Assembly (NCBI GenBank): GCA_045595165.1
Contig: JAZNZY010000026.1
Location: 1 to 57,018, forward strand
Direction: 5' to 3'
Length of the DNA stretch: 57,018 nucleotides
Source of the DNA: SFLA01 sp045595165
GTDB lineage: Bacteria > Bacillota > Clostridia > Oscillospirales > CAG-382
The position numbers and the translations under genes were made by a program. Below, in pieces: positions 6,640 to 14,397 of this stretch. The notes under the pieces were generated by a model. It had not been told where the DNA came from. It ran no database searches and saw nothing but the letters and a program-made list of their open reading frames with translations. Position 1 is the stretch's first letter, and each line of letters starts with the position of its first letter.

Positions 6640-7560
6640 ATGTTAAAGAAAAAGTCCATCCGTTTTTTGGTTATATTCATATCTCTGTTTGCGCTTATAT
6701 TGCTTTCCGCCTGCAGTGCAAGTAACGAGGTTTACGACGGCACTGCAAAAGACGAAGGCTACGTGGAAAACAACGGAGCCGATACGAATATCGGCACGGA
6801 AAGCGGATTGACCGAGCATAACCCCAATGGGAAAATAATACGCAACGTAGTTCTTCGGGGTGAAACCAAGGATTTTGACACCGCTTTGGAAACACTCAAA
6901 AACAGAATTGCGGAAAACGGCGGATACGTTGAAAAATCCAGCGTAACCGGCGGAGAAAGTATAAGCTCCACCAAGAGAAGCTCCCGCAACGCGGTTTACA
7001 CTATCCGTATACCTGCGGAAAAGCTTGATAATTTCCTTGAAAAGACCGAGGATATGCTCAATATAATCTCATCCTCGGAAACCACTACCGACGTAACTCT
7101 GGAATATTACGATATCGAAGCCCGTATGAAGACACTTGAGGCAAAGAAGGCGGCGCTGGAAAAGATGCTTGAGCAGGCGGAAACGCTCAGCGATATACGC
7201 ACTCTTCAGGACGATCTGTATGAGGTTATCGGGGAAATAGAATCCTACCGTTCAAGACTTAACGTTATTGACAGTAAAGTAAGCTATTCCACAGTGGAAT
7301 TGACTATAACAGAGGTTATCGAATATACCGAAGTCAAGGTAGAAGAGCCCACATTCTGGGAGCGTATCTCCACCACCTTCTTAAAGACCTGGGCGGGATT
7401 CTGGGAATTTTGCCAGGACTTTATGGTGTTCCTTGTAGGTGCAATGCCCGTGTTCTTTGTATTTGCCCTTATCGGTCTGGGAGTATTCCTTATCGTTTAT
7501 CTCATTAAGAGAAGAAACAGAAAAAGACTTGAACGTTGGAAAGAACAGAATAACCGTTAA
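6640..7560 (+). CDS. DUF4349 domain lipoprotein
   Basis: A 306-residue surface lipoprotein. The signal segment ends in LLSAC (Cys about 25). The DUF4349 domain covers about 65-290: IIRNVVLRGETKDFDTALETL at its start, IPAEKLDNFLEK and ITTxxVTLEYYDIEAR-like motifs, then a long coiled coil (LEAKKAALEKMLEQAETLSDI). A C-terminal transmembrane helix (about 265-290) is followed by a basic cytoplasmic tail (KRRNRKRLERW). Biochemical role is unknown. Monocistronic with its own promoter. AAGAGGTG precedes the ATG. Confidence 0.88.
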   Translation: MLKKKSIRFLVIFISLFALILLSACSASNEVYDGTAKDEGYVENNGADTNIGTESGLTEHNPNGKIIRNVVLRGETKDFDTALETLKNRIAENGGYVEKSSVTGGESISSTKRSSRNAVYTIRIPAEKLDNFLEKTEDMLNIISSSETTTDVTLEYYDIEARMKTLEAKKAALEKMLEQAETLSDIRTLQDDLYEVIGEIESYRSRLNVIDSKVSYSTVELTITEVIEYTEVKVEEPTFWERISTTFLKTWAGFWEFCQDFMVFLVGAMPVFFVFALIGLGVFLIVYLIKRRNRKRLERWKEQNNR

Positions 7561-7636
7561 TCACCCCAAGAAGTCTGCCGGCTTCACGGGGACCACGAAT
7601 CACCCCAAGAAGTCTGCGACTTCTTGGGGACCCCGA
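7560..7636. repeat. Two tandem copies of a CACCCC...GGGGACC intergenic palindrome
   Basis: Two 38-nt units (7560-7597 and 7599-7636), both starting ATCACCCCAAGAAGTCTGC and ending GGGGACC(A/C)CGA. In the second copy CCCCAAGAAGTC pairs with GACTTCTTGGGG as a perfect hairpin. The same frame recurs at 13275-13352 and, as a terminator-like variant, at 30937-30971. Confidence 0.75.
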
Positions 7637-7644
7637 CAATAATA

Positions 7645-7674
7645 AAATCCCGCGATAAAATCGCGGGATTTTTT
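7645..7674. terminator. Bidirectional terminator
   Basis: A 12-bp perfect stem (AAATCCCGCGAT 7645-7656 with ATCGCGGGATTT 7660-7671) and a 3-nt loop, with T on the plus side and A on the other. It serves the two convergent genes. Confidence 0.85.
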
Positions 7675-7682
7675 ATATACAT

Positions 7683-8753
7683 TTATTTGCCGATATGGGG
7701 ATTCTGTCTGTGAGCTTCTTCGATAACAGCAAGCTGCTGGCGAACCTGGCAAAGCTTTATATCGTGCTCTCTGCCCTCGGTAAGCAGGGCGTAAATCTGA
7801 TCGTAATAGGTCTGAACAGCGGCAATAAAGGGTGCCTGAGGATCGCCTTCCCAGCTTTCCTCGTGCCAGTTAAGCTTTTCGGTGCAGTATGCGGGGAAGC
7901 ATTCAACCTTATCTGCGGTAAGAGGATCCTTTATAAGGTGCTGATCTTCGTTTTCTTCGGGAATAAAATACTTCCAGTCGATGTGCGCCATAGTTCCCTT
8001 AAGAGAACCGCGGGTACCGTGGATCTTGTATGTAAAGAGGGGATATCCGTCTGCGGAGGAGATCTCCAGGTCGATAAGAGGCTTGTCCGGTGCGGTAAGT
8101 ATAAGCTTGCAGTAATCCTCTGCGTCGCCGAATGTGTTGCATCTGTCCATACGGCAGAATACCTCGGGCATACCGTCGTACATATCCATTATATTAAGCG
8201 CCTGGTCGAGAGGGTGAGGTCCGGTGTTTGCCAGATTACCGCCGTTGAATTCGCGGCAGCACTGCCAGTCCCAACGGCGTGCATAACCGTTAAACTGAAT
8301 ACCTACCTGAACCAATCTGCCCAGTACGCCGGAAGCGATAACTTCCTTTACCTTTTCAAAATAATGAGCAAACCTTGATTGCTGGAAAACAAGGAAAACT
8401 CTGCCGTTTTTCTTTGCGATTTCGCACAGCTCGTCAAATTCCTTTACCGTGGGAACGCAGGGCTTTTCGCACAGTACGTTAAAGCCGTGCTCAAGCAGGT
8501 CCTTGGTAACGGGGTAATGAAGATGGCTGGGTGTGGAGTTAATAACAAGGTCTATATCGGTCCTGCCGTAAAGCTGGGTGTGTGAGGTGAATGTTTCGCA
8601 ACCGTATTCCTCTGCCGCACGTTCACGGCGTACGTCCATGGGCTCTACAACGCCGATAACCTTGAAACGCTCAGTATCCTTTTTAAGATGCAGACCGTGA
8701 ATATCTCTGCCGCTTCTGCCCTGACCGAGTATGACTACGTTTAACTGTTTCAT
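7683..8753 (-). CDS. Gfo/Idh/MocA-family NAD(P)-dependent oxidoreductase
   Basis: A 356-residue sugar or cyclitol dehydrogenase-like enzyme. An N-terminal Rossmann fold starts VVILGQGRSGRDIHGLHL, then ATPSHLHY-type region (NSTPSHLHYPV) and the family hallmark EKPCVPTVKE (catalytic-lysine region, about residue 95). The C-terminal alpha/beta domain contains GGNLANTGPHPLDQALNI, which supplies the active-site His. Substrate cannot be predicted. It is monocistronic, between a terminator and an unrelated operon. Length is typical. Confidence 0.9.
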   Translation of the reverse strand: MKQLNVVILGQGRSGRDIHGLHLKKDTERFKVIGVVEPMDVRRERAAEEYGCETFTSHTQLYGRTDIDLVINSTPSHLHYPVTKDLLEHGFNVLCEKPCVPTVKEFDELCEIAKKNGRVFLVFQQSRFAHYFEKVKEVIASGVLGRLVQVGIQFNGYARRWDWQCCREFNGGNLANTGPHPLDQALNIMDMYDGMPEVFCRMDRCNTFGDAEDYCKLILTAPDKPLIDLEISSADGYPLFTYKIHGTRGSLKGTMAHIDWKYFIPEENEDQHLIKDPLTADKVECFPAYCTEKLNWHEESWEGDPQAPFIAAVQTYYDQIYALLTEGREHDIKLCQVRQQLAVIEEAHRQNPHIGK

Positions 8754-8826
8754 ATTTTATCACAACTCCTTTTGTTTCTGGCTTGATTATATCACACCCG
8801 AAAAGGGTTGTAAAGAATATTTTTCA

Positions 8827-9183
8827 TTATTTTGCCATAAGCAATCCCGTTTTTTTATCCCAGCTCTGGCGGGTTACGTTTCCGTCGATACGGGTTGTCC
8901 CGTCAAAAACGAAAACCTGTAACGTTACGTGTATTTTTTCATCGTTTTCCTCGGTGTTATACACCATTACCGCGGAAAACGGCTTGAAATCTTCGTCTTT
9001 TTTGGCTTCCAACGCCCGCGGAAGAAGCCGACGGGAAGCAAAGGTATGAAAATTCTTTGCCAGATTTTCATAAAAAGCGTTTGCCGTCTTTTTTAATTTT
9101 CTGTGCCCGAAATCGGGGTAGGAAAGGTTAATAAATACCAGTTCCTCCCCTTGCTCGTTTTTTAATATCTGCTTGGTTTGCAT
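8827..9183 (-). CDS. Protein of unknown function, last gene of the GerA-type operon (118 aa)
   Basis: Soluble protein. It contains KLKKTANAFYENLAKNFHTFA followed by beta-rich C-terminal half (FSAVMVYNTEEN, VTLQVFVFDG). The helix-then-strand order is reminiscent of DUF3298/RsiV-like extracellular domains, but no signal peptide is present, so this is only a hint. GGGAGGA overlapping the end of the preceding gene lies 8 nt before the ATG, so it is co-transcribed with the membrane protein and the GerA homologue upstream. Confidence 0.6.
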   Translation of the reverse strand: MQTKQILKNEQGEELVFINLSYPDFGHRKLKKTANAFYENLAKNFHTFASRRLLPRALEAKKDEDFKPFSAVMVYNTEENDEKIHVTLQVFVFDGTTRIDGNVTRQSWDKKTGLLMAK

Positions 9184-9187
9184 ATAA

Positions 9188-9715
9188 TCATTCCTCCCGA
9201 AAAGATTGTATGCGCCTTCCCCCCTTTGTTAGAACAGGGATCAGTGCAGGAAGCAATAAAGCTATTGCCGCGGTCCGTCCGCAACCGAACATAATGGGCA
9301 GACTTACCGCAAGTCCTATGCAAAGTCCCTTTATCTTGTCCTTGGGCGGGCATCCTGCGGCGCAGGGAAGAAGCAAAAGCAAGCCGATATATGAATATTT
9401 GTTTTCTCCGCCTTCGCTTACGCTTAAAAAAGAGATCGCCGCGGTAACAGCCAAAAGCAGAGGTATGGAGTAATGATAATTTTTCTTTATTACAGCGGTT
9501 ATCATACAGCACAGATATATTAACGCGGTCTGCCTGAAGGGGAGTGTCAGCCCGCAAAACGCCAGCAATAAAGGTATTCCCAAGGGAGTGAGCCTGCCAA
9601 AAAATTTAAAGCCTGAAATAAGCGTTGCCGCTGCGGCAAATATCACTCCCCAAAAAGGGTCTGCTTTGGTTACGGCGATACATACGGCAACTATTGCCGC
9701 AAACGCCGCTGTCAA
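9188..9715 (-). CDS. Polytopic membrane protein coupled to the GerA-family gene
   Basis: A 175-residue very hydrophobic protein, about five or six membrane segments, ending in a basic tail (TKGGRRIQSFREE). The start is TTG at 9715 and it overlaps the TGA of the GerA-family gene (9712-9714), so the two are translationally coupled. I recognise no family. Coupling to a spore-membrane protein suggests a partner in the spore inner membrane or a sporulation-stage function; this is inference from context. Confidence 0.65.
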   Translation of the reverse strand: MTAAFAAIVAVCIAVTKADPFWGVIFAAAATLISGFKFFGRLTPLGIPLLLAFCGLTLPFRQTALIYLCCMITAVIKKNYHYSIPLLLAVTAAISFLSVSEGGENKYSYIGLLLLLPCAAGCPPKDKIKGLCIGLAVSLPIMFGCGRTAAIALLLPALIPVLTKGGRRIQSFREE

Positions 9716-11064
9716 AGCTTTTCCTTTCTGAACACCGTCTTGCCCGGGAATGCGATTATAAAATCCTCCATTCCCTCTTTTGATATGGGAGCAAGTGGTG
9801 TCATATAAGGCTTTCCGAAGCTTTCCTTGGAGGTCAGCAGGCAGAATATTACGGATATCCCTGCCAATACTCCCGGAATTCCCGAAATACAGCCCGCCGC
9901 AAGTAAAAGATACCTGACAATAACCGACGTATACATATATACCGGTACTATGAACGCGGTTACCTCGGAAAGCGCCACCACCATCACGGTAGTGGGTGCG
10001 ATAAGTCCTGCGCTTACCGCCGCTTCGCCGAGTATCAGCGAGCCCACTATTCCCACGGCATCGCCCAATCTCTGGGGCATTCTCACACCTACCTCACGCA
10101 AAAGCTCAAATACGGTGAGGGCGGCGAACACCTCTGCCCACAATGGCATGGGAAGCTTTGAGGAGTATTCCCCCAAGGAAGATTTTATGGCTTCGGGTAA
10201 TATATGGGGAGAGTGATACCAAGCCGCGCAAAAAAACGCGGGTAAAAGCAGTGAGATCAGCATTGCGGCAAAACGAAGGGTCCTTATAAAGGTAGCGTAT
10301 ACGGGTGAACGGTAGTAATCGTCGGAGGATTGCAACGCCTCCGCAAAAACGTAAGGAGCTGTCAGCACGAACGGGGAACCGTCGCATATGATTGCTATTC
10401 TTCCCGCAATAATTTTCGAAACCACCTTATCCGGCTTTTGGGAACTGCCGAATTTTGGCAGCATACCGTTTCCGGCAATCAGCGTTTCAAGATTTCCGGA
10501 ATCCGTAAGTCCCGTTATCTTTTCGCTTTTAAGGCGGTCTATTATCTTCTCCGCCAGTCCCTTTTCCGCTCTTCCTTCTATCCATACCACCGCCACACGG
10601 GTATTTGTGATGTCACCCATGATCACGGGGACGGATTTAAGGTTTTCCGATTTCACGCATCTTCGTATCAGGGATAAATTTATTTCCCAGTCTTCGGTAA
10701 AGCCTGCTTTGGGTCCGCGCACGGTTATATCCGTATCAGGTTCGGTTATTCCGCGTTTCACGGTACCTGTGGCATTCGCCAGAATATATTCATCGCCTAA
10801 TATGAGCAACGCTTGCCCGTCAAGTATTGCCGCCACAGCCTCGTCCGCGTTCTTCGGCTCTGTGGCGGTAACACCCCGAAGTATATCCTTCAGCTTGCCT
10901 TTTCCTCCGCTTTCGGTAACAGGGGCGATCATCTCGCGGGAGATATAGCCTCTGTCCGCCATTCCTCGGAGAAAGCATACAAAAAGTGTCTTTTTTCCGA
11001 AATCTATCTCTCTGGAAATAAAATCCGAGCAATTTTCAAACCGCTTTTTGATTTCACCGCGCAT
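9712..11064 (-). CDS. GerA/SpoVAF-family spore germination protein
   Basis: Homologue of GerA A-subunits and SpoVAF, proteins of the spore inner membrane that sense germinants or assist the SpoVA channel. Residues about 1-235 are the soluble N-terminal domain. It includes ITEPDTDITVRGPKAGFTEDWEINLSLIRRCV-type sequence (ITEPDTDITVRGPK, then FTEDWEINLSLIRR), the strongest family signature. The rest is multi-pass membrane (LRFAAMLISLLLPAFF, FELLREVGVRMPQRLGDAVG). The 450 residues are slightly short for the family. It is first of three coupled genes and no GerB or GerC subunits are adjacent. It implies a sporulating lineage. Confidence 0.9.
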   Translation of the reverse strand: MRGEIKKRFENCSDFISREIDFGKKTLFVCFLRGMADRGYISREMIAPVTESGGKGKLKDILRGVTATEPKNADEAVAAILDGQALLILGDEYILANATGTVKRGITEPDTDITVRGPKAGFTEDWEINLSLIRRCVKSENLKSVPVIMGDITNTRVAVVWIEGRAEKGLAEKIIDRLKSEKITGLTDSGNLETLIAGNGMLPKFGSSQKPDKVVSKIIAGRIAIICDGSPFVLTAPYVFAEALQSSDDYYRSPVYATFIRTLRFAAMLISLLLPAFFCAAWYHSPHILPEAIKSSLGEYSSKLPMPLWAEVFAALTVFELLREVGVRMPQRLGDAVGIVGSLILGEAAVSAGLIAPTTVMVVALSEVTAFIVPVYMYTSVIVRYLLLAAGCISGIPGVLAGISVIFCLLTSKESFGKPYMTPLAPISKEGMEDFIIAFPGKTVFRKEKL

Positions 11065-11122
11065 TTTTCACCCTCCCGAGGTTTAGTTTTCTACAAACGG
11101 GAAATTTTATACCAAAAAGCCA

Positions 11123-11151
11123 TTGACTAAAATGTGCGGCGAGTATATAAT
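11123..11151 (+). promoter_or_regulatory. Promoter of the DUF4358 lipoprotein gene
   Basis: TTGACT (11123-11128), 17 nt, TATAAT (11146-11151); the coding start is at 11182. Confidence 0.7.
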
Positions 11152-11181
11152 TATAATGATAAAATAATGGAGAAGTGTGTA

Positions 11182-11643
11182 ATGAAGAAAATATTTTTTG
11201 TGATTTTAGCTCTTGCTCTTATGCTTTGTTCCTGTACAAGCTCTTTTACCGTAAACGTTGCTGAGGCGGGCGCCGCTATGGCAGATGCTACCGGATATCT
11301 CTGGCTGGAGCACGATAAGGACAGCATATATAACGATACCGGCATATCCGAGGATATGTACGAAGGTTGCTTTTTTGCCTGGCTTCTTGAAGCAAGCGTA
11401 GGTAACTGTGCCTGCGTAGCGCTTTTTGAGGCGGAGGACAGCCAAAAAGCGCAGGAGATAGAATCTTATCTTAATGCGTATCTTAACGACGTCCGTCTTA
11501 CGCAGGAAAAATATAATGCAGATAATTACGCAATGGCTCAGGCGGCAGAGGTAGTGGTGGACCGGAATTACGTTATCCTCGCCATCGCGCCCGATACCGC
11601 CGTGGTTTACGATGCGTTTGAAAACGCTAAGGTTTCGAATTAA
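11182..11643 (+). CDS. DUF4358-like lipoprotein
   Basis: A 153-residue protein starting MKKIFFVILALALMLCSC; the lipobox is LMLCSC (Cys about 16-18). The domain pattern fits DUF4358: an acidic N-terminal part, VGNCACVALFEAEDSQKAQEI (component-like helix), then VVDRNYVILAIAPDT near the end. The ATG at 11182 is preferred over an upstream in-frame Met at 11134 because it creates the signal peptide, follows GGAG, and lies after the promoter. It is 12 nt upstream of the M23-like gene, probably one transcript. Function unknown. Confidence 0.78.
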   Translation: MKKIFFVILALALMLCSCTSSFTVNVAEAGAAMADATGYLWLEHDKDSIYNDTGISEDMYEGCFFAWLLEASVGNCACVALFEAEDSQKAQEIESYLNAYLNDVRLTQEKYNADNYAMAQAAEVVVDRNYVILAIAPDTAVVYDAFENAKVSN

Positions 11644-11655
11644 AGGCAGGCAGAT

Positions 11656-13272
11656 ATGAACAAACAAAACAACGGTCTTCGCGCATTTTTCGCGGTGTTG
11701 ATGTGTATTCCTTTGGGATTTATAATATACTTCGCCGTGTTGTACGCAAATCATAATATTCCCGTTTCCGAGGTAGTTTCGGTTTCCGTTACGTCGGGTG
11801 ACGGCAAGGTATATAATTATACCGATGAAGATACCAGAGCGTTTTTCCTTGACGTGTATCTTGATGCGGTTGCGGACGAGAGCATTACGTCTGCGCCCGA
11901 AGGGGTGGTACCCACATCGGTAGCCTGCGACAGAGGCGATAAGAGAATAGATTACAAGCTGTATCCTTCGGTAGAGGACGGAAACGTCCTTTTGCAGGAT
12001 GAAAACGGATATTTTTATTCCCTGCCTTCCGATGTTGAGGAGAATTTGCTGGTAAGAAGCGAATTCCAATATCTGTATGCGGGAGATCTGCTTCCCGCGT
12101 TTACGGTAGTTTCCGGCGACCGCGTTCAGAATATCGCGCCTGTAAGCTATAAATGGTCTTATAAAAAGGCTGATGACAGATATTACAGCGATAACATTAC
12201 CCTTAAATATCAAGAGGGAAGCGATCTTCGCATTTATTCCGACCGTGAAAATTCCATTTCCTTTGCCGTTCAGCCCGATACCATCGAGCTTCGCATAAAC
12301 GGAGAAAGCGTAGCCCCCGGCAGCTTTTCCTCCCTTGCATATTCTGCGGACACAACCCTTGACGTTTCCGTGAAAGCAACCTGGGTAAACAACGGTGATA
12401 ATAACTACGGTACGGCAGAATATAATTTCAGTATTTTATACGATATCCCCGCAAAGGTTTATCTTTCCAATGATGTTTGCGTTCGCGGCGATACTCTGCT
12501 TCTCCGTGTGGATATGCTTACCGACGGCGAGAGCGTGGAATTGGAGAGCGACCTTATAACCACCGCACCCGAATTCGAGGTTCAGGGCGGAGTGGCGTAC
12601 GCAATTCTTCCCATTTCTCTTGAAAACGAACCGGGCACCTATGATCTCACCTTTATCTCCGGTGAAAATACTGTTGAGCTTACATTGGACGTGGTGGAAG
12701 CAGATTACGGTTTCGGCACTTATCATTACACCAACGAGCTGTTCACACAGCATATAGCCTACGATAAGGCAGAAGAGCTTTCTTCTATAATTGATAATAC
12801 CGTAGTGTTCGGCGGTGCTATGTTCTTTACCTTTGACAGCCCGTTTGCGCTTCCCTGCGAGGGCGGAGAAGTGATCGAAACCTACGGCAAGAGCATTGTT
12901 GTGAACGATGAAAGCGCCACAGAAGCTCCTTTCAGCGGATATATTCCCGGCAATATTTACGAGGTTGCGGCAGGTACCTCCGTGGTCGCTATGCAGCGCG
13001 GCAAGGTTGTCTACGCAGGTGAAACCGCCCTTACCGGCGGAACGGTCATCATCAGCCACGGTATGGGTATTTATACCTATTATTTCCACGTTGAGAATAT
13101 CGCCGTTGCAGAGGGTACTACAGTTCAAAAGGGCGCCATACTGGGCAAAGCGGGAACGAGTCCCCTTTCTGCGGAAGAGGTCGGCAATATAGTTCACGCC
13201 GCAGTTTCCGTAGGCGATGTGTTTGTTGATCCCGCACCCTTCATTGAAGGAACTTTATTTACAGATAAATAA
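11656..13272 (+). CDS. Membrane-anchored protein with degenerate M23 (LytM) domain
   Basis: A 538-residue protein. One N-terminal membrane helix (FFAVLMCIPLGFIIYFAVLYA) is followed by a long extracytoplasmic region of beta-rich sequence and a C-terminal M23 fold (about 430-530: GTSVVAMQRGKVVYAG, GTVIISHGMGIYTYYFH, TTVQKGAILGKAGTS). The zinc-binding HxGxD motif is replaced by GNIYEV, and the HLH motif is reduced to VHAAV, so it is probably not an active peptidase. SpoIIQ-type proteins are known pseudo-LytM proteins in sporulation. That role is possible here but the size is larger. Codes after a lipoprotein gene in one operon. Confidence 0.75.
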   Translation: MNKQNNGLRAFFAVLMCIPLGFIIYFAVLYANHNIPVSEVVSVSVTSGDGKVYNYTDEDTRAFFLDVYLDAVADESITSAPEGVVPTSVACDRGDKRIDYKLYPSVEDGNVLLQDENGYFYSLPSDVEENLLVRSEFQYLYAGDLLPAFTVVSGDRVQNIAPVSYKWSYKKADDRYYSDNITLKYQEGSDLRIYSDRENSISFAVQPDTIELRINGESVAPGSFSSLAYSADTTLDVSVKATWVNNGDNNYGTAEYNFSILYDIPAKVYLSNDVCVRGDTLLLRVDMLTDGESVELESDLITTAPEFEVQGGVAYAILPISLENEPGTYDLTFISGENTVELTLDVVEADYGFGTYHYTNELFTQHIAYDKAEELSSIIDNTVVFGGAMFFTFDSPFALPCEGGEVIETYGKSIVVNDESATEAPFSGYIPGNIYEVAAGTSVVAMQRGKVVYAGETALTGGTVIISHGMGIYTYYFHVENIAVAEGTTVQKGAILGKAGTSPLSAEEVGNIVHAAVSVGDVFVDPAPFIEGTLFTDK

Positions 13273-13274
13273 AG

Positions 13275-13352
13275 CACCCCAAAAATGCAAATGCATTTTC
13301 GGGGACCCCGCTAATCACCCCAAAAATGCAAATGCATTTTCGGGGACCCCGC
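13275..13352. repeat. Two identical tandem copies of a 37-nt palindromic intergenic repeat
   Basis: Copies at 13275-13311 and 13316-13352 are identical. Each starts CACCCCAAAAATGCA and ends GGGGACCCCGC; AAAATGCA and TGCATTTT form the stem. It shares the CACCCC...GGGGACCCCG frame with the repeats at 7560-7636 although the stem sequence differs. Confidence 0.8.
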
Positions 13353-13386
13353 AAGACACCACACAACTATATCAAAACCGTTATGA

Positions 13387-13420
13387 TTTCAAGCACTTTT
13401 TACAGTGCTTGAAATTTTTT
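13387..13420 (+). terminator. Terminator of the M23-like operon
   Basis: An 11-bp perfect stem (TTTCAAGCACT 13387-13397 with AGTGCTTGAAA 13404-13414) followed by TTTTTT. Confidence 0.85.
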
Positions 13421-13421
13421 C

Positions 13422-13450
13422 TTTACAAACACAAAATATAGTGGTATAAT
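13422..13450 (+). promoter_or_regulatory. Promoter of nrdR
   Basis: TTTACA (13422-13427), 17 nt, TATAAT (13445-13450); ATG at 13491. The -35 box abuts the upstream terminator. Confidence 0.75.
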
Positions 13451-13490
13451 ATTATGTAAATTACAATATGCGAAAGGAAAAGCATATATT

Positions 13491-13940
13491 ATGAAATGTC
13501 CTATGTGCTCCTATCCCGAAAGTAAAGTAATAGATTCCCGTCCATCGGCGGACCATTCTTCTATTCGCCGCCGCAGAGAATGCGAGAAATGCCAGAAACG
13601 CTTTACTACATATGAAATAGTAGAGTCTGTTCCCTTGGTAGTTGTAAAGCGTGATAAATCCCGTGAAACCTTTGACAGAAGCAAGCTTCTTCGTTCCATT
13701 ATCTCCGCTTGCGATAAACGCCACGTTTCCCGCGAGCAAATGGAAACTATCGCGGACGAAATACAGTTCACTCTTCAGAATTCTTTGCAGAACGAGGTCA
13801 CCTCTACTCATATCGGCGAGCTGGTTCTGGAAAAGCTCCGCGGTATTGACGAAGTTGCCTATATCCGTTTTGCTTCCGTTTACCGTTCCTTCAAGGATAT
13901 TTCCCAGTTCCTTGAGGAAATTACCAATCTTAATAAATAG
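13491..13940 (+). CDS. nrdR: Ribonucleotide reductase transcriptional repressor NrdR
   Basis: NrdR binds NrdR-box operators and represses ribonucleotide reductase genes in response to dATP/ATP. The N-terminal zinc ribbon has CPMC (Cys 3 and 6) and CEKC (Cys 31 and 34), with the conserved SSIRRRRECEKCQKRFTTYE stretch. The ATP-cone domain follows at about 49-139 (VVVKRDKSRETFDRSKLLRS). Length 149 is typical. AAAGGAA lies upstream of the ATG. Own promoter and terminator, no reductase gene in the window, so it acts in trans. Confidence 0.97.
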   Translation: MKCPMCSYPESKVIDSRPSADHSSIRRRRECEKCQKRFTTYEIVESVPLVVVKRDKSRETFDRSKLLRSIISACDKRHVSREQMETIADEIQFTLQNSLQNEVTSTHIGELVLEKLRGIDEVAYIRFASVYRSFKDISQFLEEITNLNK

Positions 13941-13956
13941 TTTTTTGCTTCTCTCG

Positions 13957-13982
13957 GACCGCCTGCAATGGCGGTCTTTTTT
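13957..13982 (+). terminator. Terminator of nrdR
   Basis: GACCGCC (13957-13963) pairs with GGCGGTC (13970-13976), followed by TTTTTT. Confidence 0.88.
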
Positions 13983-14018
13983 ACGGTGAAAAATATTTAA
14001 TGTTTTTTTAAAAAACTA

Positions 14019-14070
14019 TTGACAAACGCCCTTTTCGGTGATATATTTACGTGTAGTTAGCATATGCTAA
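14019..14070 (+). promoter_or_regulatory. feo promoter with palindromic DtxR-type operator
   Basis: TTGACA (14019-14024), 17 nt, TATATT (14042-14047). Just downstream of the -10 box is the perfect 14-bp palindrome TTAGCATATGCTAA (14057-14070), covering the start site. Its position and TTAG...CTAA ends fit an iron-responsive DtxR/IdeR-family repressor site; the regulator is not in the window. Confidence 0.7.
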
Positions 14071-14093
14071 TAACATATCGAGGTAGGTTGCAT

Positions 14094-14309
14094 ATGAATT
14101 TAACGAGTGCTATAGAAGGAACCGAATACGTCATTCAGCGTATCGAAACTGACGATGAGGAGCTCAACTCCTTTCTGTTTTCTCTCGGCTGCTACAGCGG
14201 TGAGAAGATAACAGTCGTTTCCCGCCGCAGAGGAACCTGCGTGGTTTCCATAAAGGACGGAAGATACAGTATCGATAACCAGTTGGCTGAAGCGATCGTA
14301 GTCGAATAA
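14094..14309 (+). CDS. feoA: FeoA, ferrous iron transport accessory protein
   Basis: A 71-residue SH3-like FeoA domain, beginning MNLTSAIEGTEYVIQRIE and including LFSLGCYSGEKITVVSRRRG and VSIKDGRYSIDNQLAEAIVV. FeoA binds FeoB and is needed for Fe(II) uptake. The ATG at 14094 is preferred over an in-frame ATG at 14064 because the latter lies inside the operator, and GAGGTAGG precedes 14094. It is followed 88 nt later by feoB in the same transcript. Confidence 0.92.
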   Translation: MNLTSAIEGTEYVIQRIETDDEELNSFLFSLGCYSGEKITVVSRRRGTCVVSIKDGRYSIDNQLAEAIVVE

Positions 14310-14345
14310 AGGAAAAAGCCGAGAGGCTGTTTTCTTTGGCTCTTG

Positions 14346-14363
14346 AGTTAGCCCCCGCTAACT
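14346..14363 (+). other. Hairpin in the feoA-feoB spacer
   Basis: AGTTAGC (14346-14352) pairs with GCTAACT (14357-14363) around CCCC, about 30 nt before feoB. It may tune feoB expression; its GTTAGC arm resembles half of the feo operator. Confidence 0.45.
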
Positions 14364-14397
14364 TCGTTCATCAACTTCTTATCAGGAGGAGAAATAT

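Noticed and set aside
13275..13352. CRISPR-like repeats
   Set aside because: Two near-tandem identical 37-nt units with a 4-nt gap and no unique spacers.
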